Source: Allobosea sp. WAO
GTDB lineage: Bacteria; Pseudomonadota; Alphaproteobacteria; Rhizobiales; Beijerinckiaceae
Length of the DNA: 64,000 bases
Reading direction: 5' to 3'
NCBI RefSeq assembly: GCF_001509835.1
Contig: NZ_JXTJ01000012.1
Location: 186,001-250,000 of the forward strand
Shown one piece after another: positions 20,159 to 28,833 of the stretch. Numbering within the stretch: position 1 is the stretch's first letter; the number at the start of each line of letters is the position of its first letter. The notes below the pieces were generated by a model that was not told where the DNA came from, made no database searches, and saw nothing but the letters and a program-made list of their open reading frames with translations. The position numbers and the translations under genes were made by a program.

Positions 20159-21556
20159 ATGTCCTACGATCTCGTCGTCATCGGAACCGGCCCCGGCGGC
20201 TATGTCTGCGCCATCCGCGCCGCCCAGCTCGGCCTCAAGGTCGCGGTGGTCGAGAAGCGCAAGACCCATGGCGGCACCTGCCTCAATGTCGGCTGCATCC
20301 CGTCCAAGGCCCTGCTGCACGCTTCCGAGATGTTCGCTGAAGCCGGCCACACTTTCCCCAGCCTCGGCATCGAGGTCGGCAAGCCCAAGCTCGATCTGAA
20401 GCAGATGCTGGTCCACAAGCAGGAGACGGTCGACGCCAACGTCAACGGCGTCGCCTTCCTGCTGAAGAAGAACAAGATCGACCCATTCCACGGCACCGCC
20501 TCGATCCCGGCCGCCGGCAAGGTCGTCGTCACTGCCGAGGACGGCAAGACGCAGGAGCTGGTGACCAAGAACATCGTCATCGCGACCGGCTCTGAATCCA
20601 CCGCGCTTCCCGGCGTCTCCACCGACGAGAAGACCATCGTCACCTCGACCGGCGCGCTCGAACTGACCGCCGTGCCGAAGGAGCTGCTGGTCGTCGGCGC
20701 CGGCGTGATCGGGCTCGAGATCGGCTCGGTCTGGGCGCGGCTCGGCGCCAAGGTCACCGTGGTCGAGTATCTCGACCGGATCCTGCCCGGCATGGACGAC
20801 GAGATCGCCAAGCAGTTCCAGCGTATCCTGCAGAAGCAGGGCTTCGAGTTCCATCTCGGCTCGAAGGTCACCAAGGTCGAGACCGGCAAGAAGGGCGCGA
20901 CCGTCACTGTCGAGCCGGCCGCCGGCGGCGAAGCCAAGACGCTGGGCGCCGACATCGTGCTGGTCGCGATCGGCCGCCGTCCGAACACCGACGGGCTCGG
21001 CATCGACAAGGCCGGCGTCGCGACCGAGCGCGGCCGCGTCGTCATCGACGATCATTTCAAGACCAATGTCGCCGGCATCTATGCGATCGGCGACGTGGTG
21101 CGCGGGCCGATGCTGGCGCACAAGGCCGAGGATGAGGGCGTCGCCGTCGCCGAGATCATCGCCGGCAAGCATGGCCATGTGAACTACGACGCCATTCCCG
21201 GCATCGTCTACACGGCTCCCGAGGTCGCCGCGCTCGGCAAGACCGAGGAGGAGCTGAAGGCCGCCGGGATCGCCTATAAGGTCGGTAAGTTCCCCTTCAC
21301 CGCCAATGGCCGGGCCCGCGCCATGCGCCATACCGACGGCTTCGTGAAGGTTCTCGCCGATGCGACGACCGACCGGGTGCTCGGCTGCCACATCATTGGC
21401 CCGCATGCCGGCGACCTCATCGCCGAGGTCACGGTGCTGATGGAGTTCGGTGGCTCTGCCGAGGACCTCGCCCGCACCTGCCATGCGCATCCGACGCTGG
21501 CCGAGGCGGTCAAGGAAGCGGCGCTCGCCGTCGACAAGCGCCCGATCCATATGTGA
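20159..21556 (+). CDS. lpdA: Dihydrolipoyl dehydrogenase (E3)
   Basis: Reoxidises the dihydrolipoyl group of SucB using FAD and NAD. The 465-residue product has the FAD motif GTGPGG (residues 9-14), the redox disulfide C41/C46 in [13 protein letters not shown], the NAD motif [14 protein letters not shown] (~182-195) and the C-terminal interface motif [11 protein letters not shown] with the catalytic His. A GAAAGAGAGACC region precedes the ATG. It is the last gene of the TCA cluster, with a terminator at 21610. Confidence 0.96.
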   Translation: MSYDLVVIGTGPGGYVCAIRAAQLGLKVAVVEKRKTHGGTCLNVGCIPSKALLHASEMFAEAGHTFPSLGIEVGKPKLDLKQMLVHKQETVDANVNGVAFLLKKNKIDPFHGTASIPAAGKVVVTAEDGKTQELVTKNIVIATGSESTALPGVSTDEKTIVTSTGALELTAVPKELLVVGAGVIGLEIGSVWARLGAKVTVVEYLDRILPGMDDEIAKQFQRILQKQGFEFHLGSKVTKVETGKKGATVTVEPAAGGEAKTLGADIVLVAIGRRPNTDGLGIDKAGVATERGRVVIDDHFKTNVAGIYAIGDVVRGPMLAHKAEDEGVAVAEIIAGKHGHVNYDAIPGIVYTAPEVAALGKTEEELKAAGIAYKVGKFPFTANGRARAMRHTDGFVKVLADATTDRVLGCHIIGPHAGDLIAEVTVLMEFGGSAEDLARTCHAHPTLAEAVKEAALAVDKRPIHM

Positions 21557-21609
21557 TCGGCCTTGCTCGCCAAAGGAGCCCGGGCCTGTAGGCTTGGGCA
21601 GAACGAAAA

Positions 21610-21640
21610 ACGCCCGGCGAAGAGCCGGGCGTCTTGCTTT
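21610..21640 (+). terminator. Bidirectional terminator between lpdA and folD
   Basis: ACGCCCGGC (21610-21618) pairs with GCCGGGCGT (21624-21632) around a GAAGA loop. Downstream on plus is CTTGCTTT. On minus the stem is followed by TTTTTCGTTC, an even better U tract. It therefore can end both the TCA operon and folD, which converge here. Confidence 0.85.
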
Positions 21641-21678
21641 CTGGGACGGTCGGAGCAGAGGCGCCTTCTCGTCCTGAG

Positions 21679-21701
21679 ATGGTCGGGGCAAACCCGACCA
21701 T
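21679..21701. repeat. Palindromic intergenic repeat, copy 1
   Basis: ATGGTCGGG (21679-21687) and CCCGACCAT (21693-21701) form a 9-bp perfect stem with a 5-base loop GCAAA, flanked by GACGG. The same element, in inverse orientation, occurs at 43013-43034 with one loop base different. The design resembles REP-type dispersed palindromes of bacterial intergenic regions. Confidence 0.65.
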
Positions 21702-21709
21702 GACGGCGC

Positions 21710-22573
21710 TTATGCGCCCCGGCGCGCGTGAAACGCGGTCAGCGTGTTCCTGAGCAGACAGGCGATGGTCATCGGGCCGACGCCGCCGGGAACCGGCGTG
21801 ATCGCGCCTGCGACCCTCACGGCCTCGGCGAAGTCGACATCGCCGGCGAGCTTGCCGTCGGGCATCCGGTTGATGCCGACATCGATCACCGTCGCGCCGG
21901 GCTTGATCCAGTCGCCCTTGATCATCAGCGGACGGCCGACCGCGGCGACGACGATGTCGGCGCGGCGCACTACCTCGGCGAGGTTGCGGGTGCGCGAATG
22001 GGCGATGGTCACCGTGCAATCGGCCTGCAGCAGCAATTGCGCGACCGGGCGACCGACCAGCTCCGAGCGGCCGACCACGACGGCATCGAGGCCGGAAAGC
22101 GACGGCAGGGTCTGCTTGAGCAGGAGCATGCAGCCAAGCGGCGTGCAGGGCACGAGGCCGTTCTTGCCGCCGGCGAGCAGGCCGGCATTGATCGGGTGCA
22201 GGCCGTCGACATCCTTGGCCGGGTCGATCGCGTCGATGATCCGGCCGGTATCGATATGCTTGGGCAGCGGCAACTGGACGAGAATGCCGTCGACCGCATC
22301 GTCTGCGTTCAGCGCTGCGATCTTGGCGAGGAGCTCGGCCTCGGTCGTCTCGGCCGGCAGGCGGTGCGCGGCGGAGTTCATGCCGATCTCGGCCGCGAGC
22401 TTCTCCTTGGAGGCGACGTAGACGCGGCTCGCGGGATCGTCGCCGACGAGGACGACGTGGAGACCGGGCACCAGGCCCCTGGCCGCCTTGATGGCCGCGA
22501 CCTCACGGCCGATCCCGGCCCGCAGCTCGGCTGCCGCCGCCTTGCCGTCGATGATGCGCGCTTGTTCCGGCAT
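21710..22573 (-). CDS. folD: Bifunctional methylenetetrahydrofolate dehydrogenase / methenyltetrahydrofolate cyclohydrolase
   Basis: Interconverts 5,10-methylene-, 5,10-methenyl- and 10-formyl-tetrahydrofolate with NADP in one-carbon metabolism. The 287-residue length is standard. The catalytic pair Y52 and K56 is seen in VYVASKEK. Folate and NADP motifs include [32 protein letters not shown] and the C-terminal PGGVGPMT. It is transcribed alone, convergent with lpdA and divergent from the GntR gene. Confidence 0.96.
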   Translation of the reverse strand: MPEQARIIDGKAAAAELRAGIGREVAAIKAARGLVPGLHVVLVGDDPASRVYVASKEKLAAEIGMNSAAHRLPAETTEAELLAKIAALNADDAVDGILVQLPLPKHIDTGRIIDAIDPAKDVDGLHPINAGLLAGGKNGLVPCTPLGCMLLLKQTLPSLSGLDAVVVGRSELVGRPVAQLLLQADCTVTIAHSRTRNLAEVVRRADIVVAAVGRPLMIKGDWIKPGATVIDVGINRMPDGKLAGDVDFAEAVRVAGAITPVPGGVGPMTIACLLRNTLTAFHARRGA

Positions 22574-22652
22574 GTGCTCGTCCTTGCGTTCTCGCGTGCC
22601 GTTCTCATGCGCGATCGCTGCAGCGCAAACAAGGCCGCATGGCCGGAAGGCC

Positions 22653-22676
22653 TTGACTTAGTTTGGTCTATGTCAA
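22653..22676. promoter_or_regulatory. Candidate GntR operator overlapping a possible -35 box
   Basis: TTGACTTAG (22653-22661) and CTATGTCAA (22668-22676) are inverted copies that match at 8 of 9 positions around a 6-base spacer. TTGACT itself fits a -35 element. The site is 16 bases before the GntR start, in the folD-gntR divergent gap. This position suggests autoregulation and control of the whole downstream TRAP operon. Confidence 0.55.
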
Positions 22677-22691
22677 AATCATGCACGATCC

Positions 22692-23363
22692 ATGATGCAT
22701 GCAGAGCCCACACTCCGTAAGCCGTCCCGGGTCGTTCTGGCCGAGCAGGTCTATGAGCTGATCAAGGAACGCATTCTCGACCAGGCCTTCGTGCCGGGGG
22801 AGCGGCTCAATATCGATGCGCTGGTGCGCGAGTTTGCCGTCAGCTCGACGCCGATCCGCGAGGCCCTGATGCGGCTCGCGGCCGAGGGGCTGGTCCGCGC
22901 CGAGCCCTTCATCGGCTTCGCGACGGCGCCGGTGCCGGACCAGCGCTATTACGAGGACGTCTACAGCTTTCGTGGCGTGATCGAGCCCTGGGCGGCCGCC
23001 GAGGCGGCGCGGCGCCGGCCGGCTCCCGAGGCGATCGCCGGGCTGCGCGCTGCGGTCGCGGCGATGATGGCCGGGGAGCCCTCGCGCGAATACCGCAGCC
23101 ATCGCGGCTTCACCGAGGCGGACGATCGCTTCCATCGCATCGTCCTGCAGCTGGCCGGAAACCAGGTCGCGCTGAAGAGCTATGACGATTTGCGTTTCCA
23201 CCTGCACATTTCGCGCCTCTACCTGACGCGCGAGCAGGATGTCGGCCCGACCCATCGCGAGCACCACGCCATCGTCGATGCGCTCGAGGCCGGCGATCCC
23301 GAGGCCGCCGCCGGCGCGATGCGCCGGCATCTGCAAGGCTCCTATGAGCGACTGATCAAATAG
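22692..23363 (+). CDS. GntR family regulator (FadR subfamily, FCD domain)
   Basis: A 223-residue regulator. The winged helix-turn-helix spans residues ~12-75 (LAEQVYELIKERILDQAF, then FAVSSTPIREALMRLAAEGLV). The C-terminal all-helical FCD domain keeps metal/ligand residues such as the E/D-D-x-F-H stretch (EADDRFHRIVL) and HREHHAIVDALEAGD. FCD regulators usually respond to the organic acid degraded by the adjacent operon. The ATG at 22692 is followed directly by another ATG, and no ribosome-binding site is visible, so initiation may be on a leaderless or very short-leader message. The TRAP transporter genes follow on the same strand. Confidence 0.92.
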   Translation: MMHAEPTLRKPSRVVLAEQVYELIKERILDQAFVPGERLNIDALVREFAVSSTPIREALMRLAAEGLVRAEPFIGFATAPVPDQRYYEDVYSFRGVIEPWAAAEAARRRPAPEAIAGLRAAVAAMMAGEPSREYRSHRGFTEADDRFHRIVLQLAGNQVALKSYDDLRFHLHISRLYLTREQDVGPTHREHHAIVDALEAGDPEAAAGAMRRHLQGSYERLIK

Positions 23364-23416
23364 CCATCCGGCCGAGGCCGAAAACGGCCCGGCCTTCGAC
23401 AGAGGGAGGAAGAGAC

Positions 23417-24412
23417 ATGCTGAAACGGATCGCCGCTGCCGCGCTGATCGCCGGAAGCTTCATGGCGGGTGCCGCCCATGCGCAGACGCTGCGCTTCGGC
23501 CACGCCAACACCACGAGCGAGATCGCCGGCGAGCTCTTCGCCGAATTCGCCGATCGCGTGAACAAGGGCACCAAGGGCGCGGTGACGATCCGCGTCTTTC
23601 CGGCCGAGCAGCTCGGCAAGGAGATCGACCTATTCAAGCAGGTCAAGGAAGGCGCGCTCGACATCTCGGCGCCGTCAATGGCCGCGGCCTCCTCGCTCGT
23701 TCCGGCGCTCGAGATACCGAGCGCGCCCTTCCTCTGGAAGGACTGGGCCGAGGCCGAGGCGATCATCCGCTCCGAAGCCTTCGACCCGATCTTCGACGAG
23801 CTGCGCGACAAGCACAACATCGTGCCGGTCAGCCGCATCTGGTACTGGGGCTGGCGCAACATGACGACGCTCGACCGGGCCCTGAGGAAGCCCGAGGACG
23901 TGCAGGGGCTGAAGATCCGTGTGCCGGAAAGCCCGGTCTGGGTCGAGATGATCAAGGCCTTCGGCGGCGCGCCGACCCCGGTGCCGTTCGGCGAGGTCTA
24001 CACCGCCTTGCAGCAGAAGACGGTCGACGGCCAGGAGAACCCGATACCGACGATCTTCTCGCGCAAGTTCTACGAGGTGCAGGGCTATGTCGCGATGACC
24101 AAGCACATGCTCCAGAACAACATGATCGTCATCAACAAGGACAGCCTCGCCAAGCTGAAGCCCGAGCATCGCGAGGTGCTGTTTGCGGAAGCCGCCCGCG
24201 CCTCGGCGATGAACACCTATCTGCAGCAGAAGCGCGAAGCCTCGATGCTGGAGGACATCCGCAAGTCCGGCCGCTCCAAGATCATCGAGGATGTTGACCG
24301 GGACGCCTTCGCGGCCAAGGCCAAGGTGGTGACGACGGCGATGGAAGGCCGCTGGGGCAAGCCTCATGTCGAGCGCGTGCTGGCGGCGATCGACGCCCAG
24401 CGCAAGCGCTGA
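23417..24412 (+). CDS. dctP: TRAP transporter solute-binding protein (DctP family)
   Basis: Periplasmic binding component of a tripartite ATP-independent transporter; TRAP systems take up carboxylic acids driven by a sodium or proton gradient. The 331-residue protein has a signal peptide cleaved after AHA (~22). The family signature with the carboxylate-binding arginine is present (GLKIRVPESPVWVEM), as are the GGAPTPVPFGEVYTALQ segment and VDGQENP. GAGGGAGGAAG gives a strong ribosome-binding site. A stem-loop with one bulged A lies between gntR and this gene (about 23369-23394). The exact substrate is unknown. Confidence 0.93.
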   Translation: MLKRIAAAALIAGSFMAGAAHAQTLRFGHANTTSEIAGELFAEFADRVNKGTKGAVTIRVFPAEQLGKEIDLFKQVKEGALDISAPSMAAASSLVPALEIPSAPFLWKDWAEAEAIIRSEAFDPIFDELRDKHNIVPVSRIWYWGWRNMTTLDRALRKPEDVQGLKIRVPESPVWVEMIKAFGGAPTPVPFGEVYTALQQKTVDGQENPIPTIFSRKFYEVQGYVAMTKHMLQNNMIVINKDSLAKLKPEHREVLFAEAARASAMNTYLQQKREASMLEDIRKSGRSKIIEDVDRDAFAAKAKVVTTAMEGRWGKPHVERVLAAIDAQRKR

Positions 24413-24419
24413 CCCCGCC

Positions 24420-24932
24420 ATGGCGGGCCTCGACCTGATCCGGCGGCTCGACGACTGGTCGAGCCGCCTGGAGAACCTCGCGCTCGCAGTCCTGCACGGC
24501 ATCATTGCCGCGCTGGTCTGCGCGGCCGTGGTGTTCCGCTACGTCCTCAACGATCCGCTGACCTGGTCGGAGGAGCTGATCCTGCTGCTCTTCGGCTGGA
24601 TGATCTTCCTCGGCATCGCCAACGCCTTCCATGCCCGCACGCACATCATCATAGATGTCGTCGTGCTGTTCGCGCCGCGCTGGCTCTGCTTCGCCTTCGG
24701 CGTGCTCGCCCTGGCCGTCACGGCGACGGTGCTCGCCACCCTGACCTGGTACTCCTGGCTCTATCTGCAGCGCGAAATGCCCAACCTCACCCCGATGCTC
24801 GGCATCTCCGCCGGCTGGGCGATCGCACCGCTCTTCATCGGCAGCCTTTTGTCGCTGCTGCATCTCCTGCGAAACCTGATCGACGAGGGCGTCACCGGCG
24901 CGCTCTGGTCCGACATCACCACGCGCGAGTGA
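24420..24932 (+). CDS. dctQ: TRAP transporter small permease (DctQ family)
   Basis: The small membrane subunit of the TRAP transporter, 170 residues with four predicted transmembrane helices (about 19-41, 54-70, 93-115 and 131-155). The family's VFRYVLNDPLTWSEEL motif is present at ~38-53. The ATG at 24420 starts seven bases after the dctP stop. The next gene, dctM, starts six bases after this one ends. Genes in this order form a standard DctPQM set. Confidence 0.92.
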   Translation: MAGLDLIRRLDDWSSRLENLALAVLHGIIAALVCAAVVFRYVLNDPLTWSEELILLLFGWMIFLGIANAFHARTHIIIDVVVLFAPRWLCFAFGVLALAVTATVLATLTWYSWLYLQREMPNLTPMLGISAGWAIAPLFIGSLLSLLHLLRNLIDEGVTGALWSDITTRE

Positions 24933-24938
24933 CCCGGC

Positions 24939-26213
24939 ATGGTGCTTGTCCTCCTCCTCACCTTCGCGGCACTGCTCGTCGTCGGCACGCCGATCTGGAT
25001 CGCAATGGCGGGCTCGGCCCTTCTGACGATCTTCATGGACGGCGTGCCGCTAACCGTCGCCGCCCAGCGCATGGTCGCCGGGGTCCAGTCCTTCCCGCTG
25101 CTGGCGATCCCGCTGTTCACGCTCGCGGGCTCGCTGATGAACGCGTCCGGCATTTCCGAGCGGCTGTTCAGCTTCACCAAGGCGTTGGTCGGCCATATCC
25201 GCGGCGGCCCGGCGCATACGCTCGTCGTCGGCGAGGTCTTCCTCTCCGGCATCTCCGGCTCGTCGGTGGCGGATACAGCCGCGGCAGCACGGGTCTTCGT
25301 GCCGCAGCTCGAGAAGATGGGCTATCCGCGCGCCTTCGGCGCGGCGCTCTCGGCCGTCGCCGGCACGCTCGGGCCGATCATTCCGCCATCGATCCTGATG
25401 GTGGTCTATGCTTGGCAGGCGAACGTCTCGCTCGGGCAGCTCTTCGTCGCCGGCATCATTCCTGGCCTCGTCATGGCCGGCTGCATCATGGGGACGATCG
25501 CGATCCAGGCGCTGCGGCGCGACTTCAGGCCGGCTGGCGCCTTCTCGCTCGCCACCCTCTGGAGTGAGTTCCGCCACGCCTCGCTGGCGCTCCTGATGCC
25601 GGTGCTGATCATCGTCGGCTTCCGCGCCGGGCTCTTCACCGCGACCGAGATCGCCGGTGTCGCCGCCGCCTATTCGCTGGTCGTCGGCATGTTCATCTAC
25701 CGCTCGATCAGGCTCGCCGATCTCCCGGCGATCCTTGTCGGCACGGCGCGCGAGACGGCGGTGATCATCGCCATCGTCGCTGCGGCCTCGCCGTTCAGCT
25801 GGATCCTCGCGATCGAGCAGGCGCCGCAGCTCGTCACCGAGTTCATGACCTCGATCTCCACCGACCCGCTGGTCGTGCTGCTGATCCTGAATGTCGCCCT
25901 GCTGATCGCGGGCATGTTCATGGAGACGATCGCGATCATGATCATCCTGGTGCCGATCCTGCTGCCGCTCCTGACCTCGCTGCAGATCGACCTCGTGCAT
26001 TTCGGGATCATCCTCTTGGTCAATCTGGTGATCGGCCAGGTTACGCCGCCGGTCGGCGTGCTCTGCTTCGTCGCCATGGCGATCACCAAGGAGAAGCTCG
26101 GGCCGCTGCTGCGCGAGCTCTGGCCTTTCCTGATCGCGCTCGTGATCGCGCTCGTCGTCATCACCTATGTCCCGGCCCTGAGCCTCTGGCTCCCCAAGGT
26201 CGCCGGCTTCTGA
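24939..26213 (+). CDS. dctM: TRAP transporter large permease (DctM family)
   Basis: The transport subunit, 424 residues with about 12 hydrophobic helices. Family hallmarks are the N-terminal PIWIAMAGSALL region, GVQSFPLLAIPLFTLAGSLMN, SGSSVADTAA and the second-half IAMIIILVPILLPLL and QVTPPVGV motifs, which line the substrate path in the inverted repeat fold. Twelve bases separate it from the enolase-type gene, so import and metabolism are coupled in one operon. Confidence 0.95.
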   Translation: MVLVLLLTFAALLVVGTPIWIAMAGSALLTIFMDGVPLTVAAQRMVAGVQSFPLLAIPLFTLAGSLMNASGISERLFSFTKALVGHIRGGPAHTLVVGEVFLSGISGSSVADTAAAARVFVPQLEKMGYPRAFGAALSAVAGTLGPIIPPSILMVVYAWQANVSLGQLFVAGIIPGLVMAGCIMGTIAIQALRRDFRPAGAFSLATLWSEFRHASLALLMPVLIIVGFRAGLFTATEIAGVAAAYSLVVGMFIYRSIRLADLPAILVGTARETAVIIAIVAAASPFSWILAIEQAPQLVTEFMTSISTDPLVVLLILNVALLIAGMFMETIAIMIILVPILLPLLTSLQIDLVHFGIILLVNLVIGQVTPPVGVLCFVAMAITKEKLGPLLRELWPFLIALVIALVVITYVPALSLWLPKVAGF

Positions 26214-26225
26214 AGAGGACCCTCC

Positions 26226-27407
26226 ATGGCCACCATCACCGAAGTCGAGATCACCGAATTCTCGTTCACGGCGAGGAATCTCGGGGTCTCCTCCGACAAG
26301 CTGCGGGCGATCTACAATATGGGCTACAAGCCCAATTCCTCGCTGGAGCTGACCAAGTTCGCCATCGTCATCCGCAGCGATGACGGGGCGCAGGGCGAGT
26401 ACGTCATGCACTGGGGTGGCAGCCGCGCGACCATGGCGCAGACGGTCTCGCTGGCGCCGAGCCTGCTCGGCCGCGATCCCGATCATCGCGAGCTGATCTG
26501 GAACGAGATGAAGCGGGAACTGCGCCAGCATGACGGCATGGGCATCGGCCCGATCGATATCGCGCTGTGGGATCTCGCCGGCAAGCGCTACGGCGCCTCG
26601 GTCTCGGCGCTGCTCGGCGGCTACCGCACGCGGCTCAAATCCTACGCCTCGACCTATCATGGCGACCGCAATGGCGGGCTCGACTCGCCGCAGGCCTTCG
26701 CCGACTTCGCCGAGCGCTGCTACGAGCTCGGCTATCGTGCTTACAAGGTCCATGGCTGGCATGAGGGCGACGCCAAGGAAGAGGCGCGCAACGTGCTGCA
26801 TGTCGCCAAGGCGGTCGGCGACCGAATGACGCTGATGCTCGATCCCGCCAACGAGCTTCGGACCTTCGCCGATGCGCTCTATGTCGGGCGGGCCTGCGAC
26901 GAGGCGAACTACTTCTGGTACGAGGATCCGATGCGCGATTGCGGCGTCTCGGCCTTCGCCCACAAGAAACTGCGCGAGATGCTGAAGACGCCGATCCTGC
27001 AGACCGAATATCTGCGCGGCTTCGAGACCAAGGCCGACTTCCTGATCGCGGGCGGCACCGACATGCTGCGCTCGGACCCCGAATACGATCTCGGCATCAC
27101 CGGGGCGATGAAGATCGCCCATCTCGCCGAGGCCTTCGGCGTCGATGTCGAGATCCATGCCTGCGGCCCGGCCCATCGCCATTGCATGGCGGCGACCCGC
27201 AACACCAATTTCTACGAGATCGCGCTGCTCGGCCCGGACTGCCCGAATGCCGTGCCGCCGGTCTACACATGCGGCTATTCCGACCAGATCGACGCCGTCG
27301 ACAAGGACGGCACCGTGCCGGTACCGACCGGGCCGGGCCTCGGCGTAACCTATGACTGGGACTACATCCGGGCCCACAAGACGGCGCAGCAGGTCTTCAG
27401 GCTCTGA
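26226..27407 (+). CDS. Enolase-superfamily enzyme (mandelate racemase-like)
   Basis: A 393-residue mandelate racemase/muconate lactonizing enzyme-type protein that would abstract the alpha-proton of a carboxylate, as an acid dehydratase, racemase or lactonizing enzyme. Visible catalytic elements are K174-V-H176 in YKVHGW, metal ligands D206, E233 and E261, and a general-base candidate at H311 or H317 (HACGPAHRH). KxH rather than KxK, with His on the opposite side, points to the acid sugar dehydratase-like side of the superfamily. Its place after a TRAP transporter agrees with an imported hydroxy-acid, but the substrate is unknown. Confidence 0.87.
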   Translation: MATITEVEITEFSFTARNLGVSSDKLRAIYNMGYKPNSSLELTKFAIVIRSDDGAQGEYVMHWGGSRATMAQTVSLAPSLLGRDPDHRELIWNEMKRELRQHDGMGIGPIDIALWDLAGKRYGASVSALLGGYRTRLKSYASTYHGDRNGGLDSPQAFADFAERCYELGYRAYKVHGWHEGDAKEEARNVLHVAKAVGDRMTLMLDPANELRTFADALYVGRACDEANYFWYEDPMRDCGVSAFAHKKLREMLKTPILQTEYLRGFETKADFLIAGGTDMLRSDPEYDLGITGAMKIAHLAEAFGVDVEIHACGPAHRHCMAATRNTNFYEIALLGPDCPNAVPPVYTCGYSDQIDAVDKDGTVPVPTGPGLGVTYDWDYIRAHKTAQQVFRL

Positions 27408-27504
27408 TCTCGTGGGTTCGACGAGCCGCTTGATCGCGGCGCGCCGAGCCCTCATCTTCGCGCCTCCCGATTCAGGCGGCGTTTGGCGAGCCGGAGAGAA
27501 CCAC

Positions 27505-28833
27505 GTGACTACCGGCTTTGCAGCAATCCCGGCCTCGGGCAGCTATCGCTTGAACAATGCCCGGGTGCCGGCCTGCCTGATCTCGGCCGAAGCCATAGCG
27601 AGCGACCGCGCCGGCTTTGCGCTGCTCGACATCGCGATTGAGGACGGCGTCGTCACCTCGCTCCTGCCCGCCGGCATGCCGGGCCTCGATGCCTCGCAGG
27701 CCTTCGATCTCGATGGCGGTATCGTCCTGCCGCGTCTCGTCGACGTGCACACCCATCTCGACAAGGGCCATATCTGGCCGCGCCGGCCCAATCCGGACGG
27801 CAGCTTCATGGGGGCGCTGAGCAGCGTCGGCGTCGACCGCGAGGCGAACTGGACGGCGCGGGACGTCAGGGCCCGCATGGAGTTCGGCCTGCGCTGCGCC
27901 TTCGCGCACGGCACGGCGGCGATCCGCACCCATATCGACTCGCTCGGTCCGCAGATCGGGATTTCCTGGCCGGTGCTGGCCGAGCTCAGGTCGGAATGGG
28001 CCGGGCGCATCGCCTTGCAGGGCTCGCCGCTGTTCGGCGTCGAGGCCGTCGCCGACGGTGCCCATATGCAGGCGATCACGCGAGCGGTGAGGGCGCATGG
28101 CGATGGGCTGCTCGGCTGCGTGACCTACATGATCCCCGAGCTGGAGGCGGCGCTCGATACGATCTTCCGGAACGCGATCGAGAACGGGTTCGACCTCGAC
28201 TTCCATGTCGACGAGAGCAACGATCCGGCGGCGCGCTCGCTCGAGGCCATTGCCGACGCAGCGCTGCGCCATCGCTTCACCGGCAGGATCCTGGCCGGGC
28301 ATTGCTGCTCGCTGGCGCTGCAGCAGCCGCAGGACGAGGCGCGGATCATCGCCAAGGTCGCCGAGGCCGGCATCGCCGTGGTCTCGCTGCCGATGTGCAA
28401 CATGTACCTGCAGGACCGGCAGGCCGGCCGCACGCCGCGCTGGCGCGGCGTCACGGCGCTTCATGAGCTGAAGGCTGCCGGCGTGCCGGTGATGATCGCC
28501 TCCGACAATACGCGCGATCCCTTCTACGCCTATGGCGATCTCGACCTCGTCGAGGTGCTGCGCGAGGGCACGCGCATTCTCCAGCTGGACCATTCCGGCA
28601 ATGACTGGGTAGAGAGCATCGCGACGACGCCCGCCACGCTGATGGGCCTCCCCGGACAGGGGCGGCTCAGTGTCGGTGGCTCCGCCGACATGATCCTGAC
28701 CCGGGCACGGGGCTGGACCGAATTCTTCGCCCGGCCGCAGGCCGAGCGCACCGTCTTGATCTGCGGCAAGGCGATCGACCGCACGCTGCCCGATTATCGC
28801 GAACTCGACCATCTGATGAGCACCGACGCATGA
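27505..28833 (+). CDS. Amidohydrolase, cytosine deaminase-like
   Basis: A 442-residue metal-dependent amidohydrolase with TIM-barrel motifs. The metal-binding pair is H82-x-H84 in VDVHTHLDKG, later DFHVDESND and GHCC supply further ligands, and IASDNTRDPFYAYGDLD carries the catalytic Asp as in cytosine deaminases. It could deaminate or hydrolyse a cyclic amide or nitrogen heterocycle. A GTG at 27505 is selected because GGAGAG lies a few bases upstream; the frame is open back to 27352 and another GTG exists at 27412. It overlaps the next gene by four bases (ATGA). Confidence 0.85.
   Translation: MTTGFAAIPASGSYRLNNARVPACLISAEAIASDRAGFALLDIAIEDGVVTSLLPAGMPGLDASQAFDLDGGIVLPRLVDVHTHLDKGHIWPRRPNPDGSFMGALSSVGVDREANWTARDVRARMEFGLRCAFAHGTAAIRTHIDSLGPQIGISWPVLAELRSEWAGRIALQGSPLFGVEAVADGAHMQAITRAVRAHGDGLLGCVTYMIPELEAALDTIFRNAIENGFDLDFHVDESNDPAARSLEAIADAALRHRFTGRILAGHCCSLALQQPQDEARIIAKVAEAGIAVVSLPMCNMYLQDRQAGRTPRWRGVTALHELKAAGVPVMIASDNTRDPFYAYGDLDLVEVLREGTRILQLDHSGNDWVESIATTPATLMGLPGQGRLSVGGSADMILTRARGWTEFFARPQAERTVLICGKAIDRTLPDYRELDHLMSTDA

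Noticed and set aside
19556-21691. 711-codon minus-strand frame opposite lpdA
   Set aside because: Antisense shadow in a GC-rich gene; composition is not protein-like.
25050-27455. 801-codon minus-strand frame opposite dctM and the enolase-type gene
   Set aside because: Spans two clear plus-strand genes and their junction; highly charged low-complexity translation.
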